The notes under the pieces were generated by a model, which was given only the letters and a program-made list of their open reading frames with translations, ran no database searches and had not been told where the DNA came from. From Aestuariibaculum marinum (GTDB taxonomy: Bacteria; Bacteroidota; Bacteroidia; Flavobacteriales; Flavobacteriaceae): a stretch of 64,000 bases of DNA. Positions 25,627 to 33,607 of this stretch are shown here, in pieces. Location: NCBI RefSeq assembly GCF_014596975.1, contig NZ_JACVXD010000002.1:124001-188000 (forward strand). The letters are read 5' to 3'. Every line of letters begins with the position of its first letter. Position 1 is the first letter of the stretch. The position numbers and the translations under genes were made by a program.

Positions 25627-25634
25627 TATTTTTG
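25627..25634 (+). promoter_or_regulatory. Candidate -7 element for rbfA
   Basis: TATTTTTG fits the Bacteroidetes -7 consensus about 120 bases before rbfA. No clear -33 TTG was found. Confidence 0.3.
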
Positions 25635-25752
25635 CACGGTAAACAACCTAAGTTTTATAAATCAAGACTTTGGTAGACATAAATTTTAATTTCGAGATAA
25701 ATCTCGGTATATTTAAAACTCACTTAGTGAGTAACCTTTAACAGGTATAAAC

Positions 25753-26157
25753 ATGAGCATAGTAGAGGAAAGTCAAAGACAGAAGAAAATAGGATCGGTT
25801 TTACAACGCGATTTGGTTGAAGTATTACAGGGAGCAGCTACTCAAGGCGGTATGCAGGGTGTGATTATATCGGTATCTAAAGTTAAGGTAACGGTAGATT
25901 TAAGTGTTGCAAAAGTATATTTAAGCATTTTCCCAAATGCTAAAGCCAAAGAATTATTAGAAGGCATCAAGTCGAACACCCCTTTAATTCGTCATGAATT
26001 AGCACAACGTACCAAAAACCAGTTGAGACGTATGCCTAATTTAGAGTTCTTTATTGATGACTCTTTAGAATACATTGAAAAAATAGATCGTTCACTAAAA
26101 GGCGAAGAAAACCCTATTAAAGATCCTAGTATTTTAGATAAAAGAAAAAAATCGTAA
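25753..26157 (+). CDS. rbfA: Ribosome-binding factor A
   Basis: 134 residues. Binds the 30S subunit during late maturation and cold shock, acting at 16S helix 1. A type II KH fold is recognisable from ESQRQKKIGSVLQRDLVEVL (helix 1), GVIISVSKVKVTVDLSVAKVYLSIF (the beta strands before and after the first turn) and the family motif IRHELAQRTKNQLRRMPNLEFFIDDSLEYI. It is followed directly by the permease gene, with no base between stop and start. Confidence 0.94.
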   Translation: MSIVEESQRQKKIGSVLQRDLVEVLQGAATQGGMQGVIISVSKVKVTVDLSVAKVYLSIFPNAKAKELLEGIKSNTPLIRHELAQRTKNQLRRMPNLEFFIDDSLEYIEKIDRSLKGEENPIKDPSILDKRKKS

Positions 26158-27363
26158 TTGAGTTTTCCGTTATATATAGCTAAACGTTACTTGCGCTCTA
26201 AAAGCAGCAACAATGCTATTAATTTCATTACCTATATTGCTATTATCGGCGTTATTTTAGGTGCCGCTTCTTTATTTATTGTGCTCTCTGGCTTTGCGGG
26301 GCTTAAAGATTTTACACTTCAGTTTTCAAGCATTGTAGATCCCGATTTAAAAGCCGAAACTACTTATGGTAAATCTTTTGAACTTTCAGACTCCGAAATA
26401 TCTCAATTAGATACTGTTCAAGGTGTAGCTTCGTATTCAAAAATAGTTGAAGAACGCGTTATCATTTCATCAAACAATAAAAATACGATTGCTACTATTA
26501 AAGGTGTTGACCAAAATTTTGAACAGATTGTGGCGGTCGATTCCATTTTAGATACCGGAAGCTGGCTAGACCAGAACACAAGAGAAATTGTTGTGGGCTG
26601 GGGACTTTCAAACACGCTTTCTTTAGGGCTTTTAGATTACACCAAACCCTTAAATATTTATGTCCCTAAACCAGGAAAAGGACAAATAACATCTACCAAA
26701 AATGCCTTCAATACCGTAACTGCAAATAATGTTGGTATTTTCTATATTAATGAAGATTTAAACGACAATTATATTTTTGCACCTATAGATTTAGCTCAAA
26801 ACCTTTTAAACTATCAGCAAAATCAAATTACGGCAATTGAATTCAAACTGAAACCAAATGCAGATATCGAATCTGTAAAACAGGAAATTGGTTCTATTTT
26901 AGGTGATAAGGTTATTATTAAAAATCGTGAACAGCTGAATGATGCCTTATACAAAATGCTGAACACTGAAAATCTTGCAGTATACCTTATTTTCACGCTG
27001 GTTTTAATCATTGCCTTTTTCAATATTGTAGGCTCATTAATCATGATGATGCTAGATAAAAAACAAAGCTTAAACACCCTGTTTAATATTGGAGCTACAG
27101 TAAAAGACATTCGTAGAATTTTCTTTTATCAAGGCAGCCTAATGAGTATTATCGGCGGACTTTTAGGACTTATCATTAGTGTTATCGTTGTAATTATTCA
27201 GCAACGTTATGCCTTACTTATGATTACACCATCGTTACCTTATCCGGTAGCCATTAAATGGGAAAACTTTTTTGTTGCCTTTTTAACCATTTCTGTATTA
27301 GGTGTTATTGCCTCAAAAATTGCCTCCGTACGTATTACAGAATCTTTAGTAAAAACCAACTAA
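26158..27363 (+). CDS. ABC transporter permease, LolC/LolE-like
   Basis: 401 residues, TTG start at 26158 directly abutting the rbfA TAA (TAATTG). The protein starts SFPLYIAKRYLRSKSSNNAIN, as LolC/E-type permeases do. Topology: one TM near 22-45 (ITYIAIIGVILGAASLFIVLSG), a periplasmic MacB-core-like domain of about 220 residues, then three TMs (LIFTLVLIIAFFNIVGSLIMMM, MSIIGGLLGLIISVIVVII, FFVAFLTISVLGVIAS). The family extracts lipoproteins from the inner membrane for delivery to the outer membrane, with a LolD ATPase. No ATPase is adjacent; the orphan ATPase at 9339 has a TOBE tail and is not LolD-like. Confidence 0.88.
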   Translation: MSFPLYIAKRYLRSKSSNNAINFITYIAIIGVILGAASLFIVLSGFAGLKDFTLQFSSIVDPDLKAETTYGKSFELSDSEISQLDTVQGVASYSKIVEERVIISSNNKNTIATIKGVDQNFEQIVAVDSILDTGSWLDQNTREIVVGWGLSNTLSLGLLDYTKPLNIYVPKPGKGQITSTKNAFNTVTANNVGIFYINEDLNDNYIFAPIDLAQNLLNYQQNQITAIEFKLKPNADIESVKQEIGSILGDKVIIKNREQLNDALYKMLNTENLAVYLIFTLVLIIAFFNIVGSLIMMMLDKKQSLNTLFNIGATVKDIRRIFFYQGSLMSIIGGLLGLIISVIVVIIQQRYALLMITPSLPYPVAIKWENFFVAFLTISVLGVIASKIASVRITESLVKTN

Positions 27364-27375
27364 CCCAACTAAACT

Positions 27376-28443
27376 ATGTTAAATAAAAACCGAATAAACC
27401 TTAAAAAGTTATGGCTTTTTATAGGTGTCATATCCTGCTGCCTGATTGCTTTCAATTGCAAAAATGAAAGAATTATCAAACTAAAAGTCCTTCAGTTTAA
27501 TATCTGGCAGGAAGGCACGGTGGTTAAAAACGGATTTGATGCTGTTGTTAATGAAATTATTAGAACCGATGCCGATTTAATTGCCTTTAGTGAAGTTAGA
27601 AATTACAACAATATTGATTTTAGCAAACATATTGTTGAAGCTTTAAAAGACAAAGGGCATACCTATTACGCACAACCAAGTCAGGATACAGGAATACTGT
27701 CTAAATACCCTATTATTGAACAAACCGCATTATACCCTGTTAAAAACGATCATGGTTCTATTACCAAAGCCATCATTAATGTCCTTGGAGTTGAAGTGGC
27801 CTTTTATAGCGGACATTTAGATTATTTAAATTGTGCTTTGTACCTACCTCGCGGTTACGACGGATCGACTTGGAAAAAATTAGATAGTGTAGTAACAGAT
27901 GTTAAACTGATTCAAAAAAACAACTTAGAATCGATGCGTGATGAGGCTATCGATACTTTTATCGCTGACGCGGAAAACGAAATCAAACAAGGCCGCTTAG
28001 TTATTTATGGAGGGGATAACAATGAACCTTCACATTTAGACTGGATTGAAGCTAACAAGAATTTATACGACCATAACGGGGTTGTAATAAACTGGAGAAA
28101 CACCGCTGAATTAGAAAAACACGGTTTTAAAGATGCTTATCGGGAAATATTTCCAAATCCGGTTACGCATCCGGGGTTTACCTATCCGGCAGATAATCCT
28201 TTGGTTCCTATTAATAAATTAGCCTGGAGCCCTGAAGCTGATGATAGAGATCGTATTGATTTTATCTTTTATTATCCAGATGAAAAATTACAACTTATAG
28301 ACACTAAAATTCTGGGACCGAAAGGCGATGTTTCCAAAAACAAACGTGTTTTACAACCCACCGAAGATATTTTTATAGAACCGCTTAACGCCTGGCCTAC
28401 AGACCATAAAGCGGTATTAGCCAGTTTTGCACTTAAGTTTTAA
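27376..28443 (+). CDS. Endonuclease/exonuclease/phosphatase-family protein, membrane-anchored or lipoprotein
   Basis: 355 residues. An N-terminal hydrophobic stretch (LWLFIGVISCCLIAFNC) has several Cys that could serve as a lipobox. From residue about 35 the fold is DNase I-like: VLQFNIWQEGTV (Asn ligand), IAFSEVRNYN (catalytic Glu), FYSGHLDYLN, VIYGGDNNEPSHLDW (Asp/Asn) and a C-terminal WPTDHKAVLASF (Asp-His). The set is complete, so it should be an active phosphoesterase; the substrate (nucleic acid, phospholipid or sugar phosphate) is not deducible. It is 12 bases after the permease in the same direction. Confidence 0.87.
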   Translation: MLNKNRINLKKLWLFIGVISCCLIAFNCKNERIIKLKVLQFNIWQEGTVVKNGFDAVVNEIIRTDADLIAFSEVRNYNNIDFSKHIVEALKDKGHTYYAQPSQDTGILSKYPIIEQTALYPVKNDHGSITKAIINVLGVEVAFYSGHLDYLNCALYLPRGYDGSTWKKLDSVVTDVKLIQKNNLESMRDEAIDTFIADAENEIKQGRLVIYGGDNNEPSHLDWIEANKNLYDHNGVVINWRNTAELEKHGFKDAYREIFPNPVTHPGFTYPADNPLVPINKLAWSPEADDRDRIDFIFYYPDEKLQLIDTKILGPKGDVSKNKRVLQPTEDIFIEPLNAWPTDHKAVLASFALKF

Positions 28444-28464
28444 GACTTATAAAAACATCTGCTT

Positions 28465-28645
28465 AATTAAGGATGAGATTCCTTGGTACACTTAGAATGA
28501 CAAAGTATACGCAAAAGTGATAGCAGCGGCAGCTTTTGTAAAATTAACTTCTCGATACAAATTTTCCTCATTTCAATTGGAAACCCCACTCGAAGTGACA
28601 AATTTTACAAAACTACAGCGTATAGCACGGTGGCTTGCCATTTGC
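28465..28645. repeat. Intergenic imperfect inverted repeat (dispersed-element-like)
   Basis: The left arm (about 28517-28548, with GCAGCTTTTGTAAAATT) and right arm (about 28602-28638, with AATTTTACAAAACTACAGC) pair around a core TTTTGTAAAATT. The middle contains a TCTCGATACA / CACTCGAAGTGACA pair, and the left shoulder a GATTCCTTGG...AGAATGACA motif. These patterns look like the small palindromic repeats dispersed in flavobacterial intergenic DNA. No coding. Confidence 0.5.
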
Positions 28646-28653
28646 CCTAAAAA

Positions 28654-29649
28654 TTAATGTGTAAACTGATAGTCGCCGAAGTTCTCTAAAACCTCATCGA
28701 AAGCTGCAAATACATCTTTCGGGTCATCGCTGGTTACCATTTTAGTGCGGTATTCCTTGAAATGTGGAATGCCTTTAAAATAGTTAGTATAGTGGCGACG
28801 GGTTTCGAAAACACCAAGCACTTCGCCTTTCCAGTCGATAGACATTTGCAGGTGTCTGCGAGCGGCTTCTACACGCTCTTCTATAGAAATAGGCGCCAAA
28901 TGTTCACCTGTTTTAAAGAAGTGCTTTACCTGTTTAAAAAACCATGGGTTACCAATACTCGCCCGACCAATCATAGCGCCATCAAGTCCGTAACTATCAC
29001 GCATTTCCATAGCTTTTTCGGGTGTATCGACATCGCCGTTACCAAACACTGGAATATGCATTCTTGGATTATTTTTTACTTCAGCAATAGGTTTCCAATC
29101 GGCATTACCCTTATACATCTGCGCTCTGGTACGACCATGAATAGAAATAGCTTTACACCCTACATCCTGTAAACGCTCGGCCACTTCCAAGATGCGAATA
29201 GACTCGTGATCCCAGCCCAAACGGGTTTTTACTGTAACCGGAATATTAGTACGCTTTACCATTTCGGCAGTAAGTTGCTCCATTAAGCACACATCTTTTA
29301 AAATACCCGCTCCGGCGCCCTTACTCACGACTTTTTTAACCGGACAACCAAAATTAATATCAATAATATCTGGTTTCGATTCGGCTACAATATCTATGGT
29401 TTGCAGCATACTATCCAGATTGGCACCAAAAATTTGAATCCCTACCGGGCGCTCCTTTTCATAGATATCCAGCTTCATAACGCTTTTCGCAGCGTTACGA
29501 ATTAAACCTTCACTCGACACAAACTCAGTATACACAACATCGGCTCCTTGTTCTTTACAAAGGGCACGAAATGGTGGATCACTCACATCTTCCATTGGCG
29601 CTAAAAGCAATGGAAACTCTGGTAAAACTATATCGCCAATTTTGGGCAT
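28654..29649 (-). CDS. dusB: tRNA-dihydrouridine synthase (DusB-like)
   Basis: 331 residues from ATG 29649 (MPKIGDIVLPEFPLLLAPM). An FMN enzyme reducing uridines in the tRNA D-loop. The TIM barrel shows the FMN-binding LLAPMEDVSDPPFRALC, substrate/FMN motif IDINFGCPVKKVVSKGAGAG (catalytic Cys of the NFGCP motif near 97), VTVKTRLGWDH, AISIHGRTRAQMYKG and VFGNGDVDTPEKA, then GAMIGRASIGNPW. The C-terminal helical domain completes a normal length. Monocistronic on the minus strand. Confidence 0.95.
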   Translation of the reverse strand: MPKIGDIVLPEFPLLLAPMEDVSDPPFRALCKEQGADVVYTEFVSSEGLIRNAAKSVMKLDIYEKERPVGIQIFGANLDSMLQTIDIVAESKPDIIDINFGCPVKKVVSKGAGAGILKDVCLMEQLTAEMVKRTNIPVTVKTRLGWDHESIRILEVAERLQDVGCKAISIHGRTRAQMYKGNADWKPIAEVKNNPRMHIPVFGNGDVDTPEKAMEMRDSYGLDGAMIGRASIGNPWFFKQVKHFFKTGEHLAPISIEERVEAARRHLQMSIDWKGEVLGVFETRRHYTNYFKGIPHFKEYRTKMVTSDDPKDVFAAFDEVLENFGDYQFTH

Positions 29650-29676
29650 ATGCTTCAAAAATTAATATCCTAAAAA

Positions 29677-29709
29677 CAAATAAAGCTGTATTAAATACAG
29701 CTTTATTTG
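29677..29709 (-). terminator. Terminator after the Roadblock-like gene pair
   Basis: A perfect 14-bp stem, CAAATAAAGCTGTA (29677-29690) with TACAGCTTTATTTG (29696-29709), loop TTAAA. It separates the pair from dusB. Confidence 0.8.
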
Positions 29710-29728
29710 GTGCAAAGATACTAATTTT

Positions 29729-30103
29729 CTATAGTTTAGCTGCAATATCGGCCGTATATTTCCTTAGGGTAGCTCTTGCCATACCTAAGTTTGCCTTGTT
29801 AGAATCTACAGCTAAATACACAAAGTACTCACCGTTTTCAGCTAAATTAATAATATGAATCTGAGAGTTTAGTGTGATTAAGATATCGTCTATTTTTTCG
29901 TTTAACTTTAAAGCGCGGATCGCGTTTAACTTTGCTTTTACAACTTCTAAGTTATATGCTGAAGCTAACTCAGGATCGAAACTCGGATCTAAAGTATTAG
30001 AAACATAAGACATTCCTGTTTTTACTTCTGTTACAGCAACCGCTACGAATCCGCTTAAGTTACTTTTTAAATCATTTACGAATGTGTTCAAAAAATCTGC
30101 CAT
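29729..30103 (-). CDS. Roadblock/LC7-like protein (second of pair)
   Basis: 124 residues, no signal peptide or TM. The alternation NTFVNDLKSNLSGFVAVAVTEVKTGMSYVS / NLEVVKAKLNAIRALKL / IDDILITLNSQIHIINLAENGEYFVYLAV / NLGMARATLRKY has the strand-strand-helix order of a Roadblock/LC7 (MglB-type) domain. Such proteins usually dimerise and regulate small Ras-like GTPases such as MglA. No GTPase is adjacent. It lies 53 bases downstream of another protein of similar plan and ends at a strong terminator. The fold call is by pattern, not profile search. Confidence 0.65.
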   Translation of the reverse strand: MADFLNTFVNDLKSNLSGFVAVAVTEVKTGMSYVSNTLDPSFDPELASAYNLEVVKAKLNAIRALKLNEKIDDILITLNSQIHIINLAENGEYFVYLAVDSNKANLGMARATLRKYTADIAAKL

Positions 30104-30156
30104 AGTTTTTTAATGGTTAAGTTTATAATTATTTTGGGTTTGTATTAGGTGAGGCA

Positions 30157-30495
30157 TTATGCCTCGGTTTCTTGAAATAAGCTTTGTAATCTTCTATGAA
30201 TAAGGGCTAACTTACTAGAGTCGTAAGTGACCACGCCTAAGTACCTATCCTCCTCTACCTTTTTAACAACAAATAGTCCTGATTGGGCATTAAGAATGAT
30301 GTTGTCTATTTCTCCTAATTCGAAGTCTTCCGCGATCTCCCTGCACATTGTGGTAATCATACTTGACATTGCAGCAAAATTTTCGGATAAATCTAAATAC
30401 ATGGATTCCTCTAAAACGCCATCTGAATCAAAGATAAATCCACACTCTACGTCAATATCTTCTATTAACGCATCTAAATCTATTGGTTTAGGCAT
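30157..30495 (-). CDS. Roadblock/LC7-like protein (first of pair)
   Basis: 112 residues. The sequence starts acidic (PIDLDALIEDIDVECGFIFD), then a helix (ENFAAMSSMITTMCREIAEDF), strands (NIILNAQSGLFVVKKVEEDRYLGVVTY) and a final helix (KLALIHRRLQSLFQ). The order and the SGLFVVKKV / YLGVVTYD strand pair resemble Roadblock/LC7 proteins. It probably forms a heterodimer or acts together with the 124-residue neighbour downstream; in Bacteroidetes the fold is tied to GTPase control and cell-surface or polarity functions, but nothing here fixes the role. Confidence 0.65.
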   Translation of the reverse strand: MPKPIDLDALIEDIDVECGFIFDSDGVLEESMYLDLSENFAAMSSMITTMCREIAEDFELGEIDNIILNAQSGLFVVKKVEEDRYLGVVTYDSSKLALIHRRLQSLFQETEA

Positions 30496-30661
30496 AGGTT
30501 GTAGGTTTTAAGATTAGGGGTTTTCAAATATAAAGAGTCCGAGACTGACTACAAAATGTTTTTTAACATAAAAACTCCTATATTTTTATGTATTTTGTTA
30601 AATTTTTCCTGTTTGGTTAATATATTTATATTTACAAAAAGAAAACCCAAATTTACCACCT

Positions 30662-30793
30662 ATGAAAAACAAGATGTCTTTAGAAAGTTTGGAAAAAAAA
30701 CTAGACAAACAACTCATTGAATTCAGAAAGTATAGAACAAAAAATGGTTTGCAAACCAAAAAGAAAGGATTATTAACCAAACTTTTTACTTAA
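30662..30793 (+). CDS. Small basic hypothetical ORF (43 codons)
   Basis: 43 residues (MKNKMSLESLEKKLDKQL then IEFRKYRTKNGLQTKKKG), strongly charged, one predicted amphipathic helix with heptad-like Leu/Lys spacing, a basic tail and no hydrophobic segment. It opens on an ATG preceded by an A/C-rich leader and is followed 29 bases later by a clear terminator on the same strand, which supports its being a real transcript. No family recognised. Confidence 0.45.
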   Translation: MKNKMSLESLEKKLDKQLIEFRKYRTKNGLQTKKKGLLTKLFT

Positions 30794-30822
30794 AAACAAA
30801 AGATTTAATACCCACAAAAAGC

Positions 30823-30853
30823 AAAGCCTGTATTATTAGCAGGCTTTACTTTT
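30823..30853 (+). terminator. Terminator after the 43-codon ORF
   Basis: AAAGCCTG (30823-30830) pairs with CAGGCTTT (30840-30847), followed by ACTTTTT. Confidence 0.75.
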
Positions 30854-30946
30854 TAAATACCCATCCATTTTTTAATTATTTCATTATACGTTCGTCCTGT
30901 AGTTATGGATGTTTTAGAATCGTTATTTAGGGAAATGATAAGTTTA

Positions 30947-33397
30947 TTACTTTTCAATGGAATATTCTGTTGTTCTAATTACTGGAATACCCGATAAGGT
31001 TAGCCCTTCTAAAGTGACTTTTACCTTGGTCTCCACCTTGCTATTACTATATTCCAGAGTTGTTATACCATTAGTATCAGGATGCACATAAGGGTTCCAG
31101 TACAAGGTATTTCGAATCGCATCGTTATTATTTAAATCGAACTCGGCATCTTCACCATAACTTCCTGTATAAAACACACGAGCATCATAATACCCTTCAA
31201 CAGTTTTAGAAATAGAATGGAATTCCTTTTTAGGTTTATTATTCACCGATCCTATCTTAGTATAAATTAAAATGACACCGTTACCTCCATCTGGTCCAAA
31301 AATAGCAGCGCTAGGCCCTTTAAATACTTCCACCCGATCGACATTTTCAGGCATGATGTAGCTAATATCTGCTGAAGAAAACACAGGAAACCCATCTAGA
31401 ATAATATGTGCGGGGCCATTAAACCTCATAAACCTAATGGTATCGTTCGTAACCAAAACTCCAGGAACCAGAAATTGAATCAATTGATAAATACTACTGT
31501 AAGGCGGTGTATCTTCATCTACATAATATTTATATTCCGGATTGCCATAATAACTAGGCGTTTCATCCTTTTTCTTGGCTATAATTTCAACTTCATCTAA
31601 AACGTTTTCCGGAGAAACACCGTAAGCAATAAATTTATTATAGACATGTTTTTTAATAGACTCCAGTTTTAACGTATCAGCGATAACCGGTTTATATTTA
31701 AAGTTTGTTGGCATAGGTTTAGATGATAAACTATCGAGTAACAACTCTCCTTTCCCCTTTCCTTTATCATTTTTAGTATTTACCAACATCGTGGTTTTAC
31801 CAGTATAACTAATGTCTTTAAAACGAAAGCGCCCTAACGAATCGGTAACCTCGGTAAATAACTGCATCCCTTCCTTATCGTTTAATAACGCCAAAGTAAT
31901 ATTGTTGTCCGGTTTTGGTTTATTTCCAAAAAGTTGTTTAACCCTGCCCGATACCGGAAGACCTGTCTCGATATTATATTTTGGTAATTTAGGCGCCTGA
32001 GGTAGTGTTTTCCATAAGAAATCGCGCCATCCTTGGGTTAATAGCAATAAATCTAAACAGACCAATCGTTTCGAATTACTCTTATCGAAATAAAACCCGG
32101 GATTGTACACCTGTCCTTTAATATCGGATTCCATTAAAAAATAAGAACAGATATTGCTTGCGTATTTAGAATTCTCACTCACACTACTCACATCAATACT
32201 AGCCATAGAAAAACTAGCAGGTAATGGTTGCCCTGACTTACTTTTTGAAACCACACTAATTTCCACTTTTTCCTCTGGTTTGTAACTAGCCTTATTGGTC
32301 TTTAGTCTTATATCTAAATCATCTTCCGAACCTTTATCATTATACCACAGCCGTTCGCTTTGCGGAACAGCATTTTTATCGTAAAGGGTTATTTGGCATA
32401 TGCCTTCTGGAATTTGATTTTTAGGAATTTCAAAAGCCACCTTTTTGGCGTTAAACGGAATTTCACCTTGGAAATAAGAAATGCCTCGAACTCTGGCAAC
32501 GATAGCCACAGGATCACCTTTTTGTCCCTTAAATGTTTTATCGTTTGTTTTAACCGTAACAATATCTCTTCCTTGAACCTTAGAAATCCCCATCAATACC
32601 CCTGTTTCACTCACCTTAGGTAATGGGATATCTATAGTTTTTCCGCGCTCTGAAGTTATTTCTGCTCTTAAATTAGAACTTAAATTGGGCTGAATTTGAA
32701 ATTTCCCCATACCATCGTGCAAACTGGCAAAAAGTGTCACCAAATTACCATTAGGTTCCACAATTCTTCCTTTAACTTTTACAGGGTTTCCATTCTCATC
32801 TGACGCTTTAAAAGCCACTGTACTAACAACACCATCAACTAAATTTCCGCCTTCAGGAAAAAACTGAAATTGAAAAGGCTGCTTAACTTCTGTTGCCGCT
32901 TCTTCTTTCTCCTTTTTTCTTGAATTTGACTTTCTCTTAGCTTCAGATTCATTGGAGTTATCTTTAAAAACATCGATAATTTCAATCTCTTTTTCAAACA
33001 CAAAGTCATCCCCGAAATTTCGATCCCAATTGGTATAAGCTCGTAACTGATAAACTCCGGGTTGCTTAACACCTAAAGAATCTGACAATTTAAAATCGCC
33101 ATGTCCTAAACCTTGATCTAACTTGGTTTTATTTCGTGCAATAATTTTGGAGTCTGGTGAAATTAACTCTACATAAAGAATTTTGCTTTGATCGAACAAC
33201 AAATGATTATATGCCAATACCGAATAGGCTTTATACCATAACGACTCTCCCACAGTATAACACGACCTGTCGGTATGCACGTAAACCTTTTCTATATTCG
33301 CAACGGTTCCACTTTCCTGAGCCTGTAGACCTCCTATTAGTAAAACAAAAATACCGGTTAAAAACCATTTAAAATCTGTAGATATTCGGGTTAGCAT
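30947..33397 (-). CDS. Secreted macroglobulin-like protein with C-terminal TonB-plug domain
   Basis: 816 residues from ATG 33397 (MLTRISTDFKWFLTG), signal peptide ending near GGLQAQ. Residues about 25-140 resemble the MG2-like opening of alpha-2-macroglobulin relatives (EKVYVHTDRSCYTVGESLWYKAY, GVYQLRAYTNWDRNFG). The middle has further beta-sandwich domains and a carboxypeptidase-regulatory-like stretch (LPVSGRVKQLFGNKP). About 615-740 is a TonB-receptor plug (YSSIYQLIQFLVPGV, RVEVFKGPSAAIFGPDGGNGVILIYT). No beta-barrel follows, so this is not a transporter; such proteins are frequent in Bacteroidetes with unclear function. Stands alone. Confidence 0.82.
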   Translation of the reverse strand: MLTRISTDFKWFLTGIFVLLIGGLQAQESGTVANIEKVYVHTDRSCYTVGESLWYKAYSVLAYNHLLFDQSKILYVELISPDSKIIARNKTKLDQGLGHGDFKLSDSLGVKQPGVYQLRAYTNWDRNFGDDFVFEKEIEIIDVFKDNSNESEAKRKSNSRKKEKEEAATEVKQPFQFQFFPEGGNLVDGVVSTVAFKASDENGNPVKVKGRIVEPNGNLVTLFASLHDGMGKFQIQPNLSSNLRAEITSERGKTIDIPLPKVSETGVLMGISKVQGRDIVTVKTNDKTFKGQKGDPVAIVARVRGISYFQGEIPFNAKKVAFEIPKNQIPEGICQITLYDKNAVPQSERLWYNDKGSEDDLDIRLKTNKASYKPEEKVEISVVSKSKSGQPLPASFSMASIDVSSVSENSKYASNICSYFLMESDIKGQVYNPGFYFDKSNSKRLVCLDLLLLTQGWRDFLWKTLPQAPKLPKYNIETGLPVSGRVKQLFGNKPKPDNNITLALLNDKEGMQLFTEVTDSLGRFRFKDISYTGKTTMLVNTKNDKGKGKGELLLDSLSSKPMPTNFKYKPVIADTLKLESIKKHVYNKFIAYGVSPENVLDEVEIIAKKKDETPSYYGNPEYKYYVDEDTPPYSSIYQLIQFLVPGVLVTNDTIRFMRFNGPAHIILDGFPVFSSADISYIMPENVDRVEVFKGPSAAIFGPDGGNGVILIYTKIGSVNNKPKKEFHSISKTVEGYYDARVFYTGSYGEDAEFDLNNNDAIRNTLYWNPYVHPDTNGITTLEYSNSKVETKVKVTLEGLTLSGIPVIRTTEYSIEK

Positions 33398-33570
33398 ATT
33401 TAGTTTGTAATGAGTTAGCAGTAAAACAATAGACACTAAATGTAAGTAAAAGTTTAATGTTTTAAGCTAGCAAGCTTCATTCCATGTCACTTTTCTTATT
33501 AAAAAAACTAATTATTCATCTGAATTATAACTCCAAGTAATATTTTAGAGAGATACAATTTGAAAACATC

Positions 33571-33578
33571 TATATTTG
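33571..33578 (+). promoter_or_regulatory. Candidate -7 element for lepA
   Basis: TATATTTG matches TAnnTTTG 30 bases before the lepA start; no matching -33 TTG seen. Confidence 0.4.
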
Positions 33579-33607
33579 CAAATTATATCTAGGTTTAGAT
33601 CAGTTTT

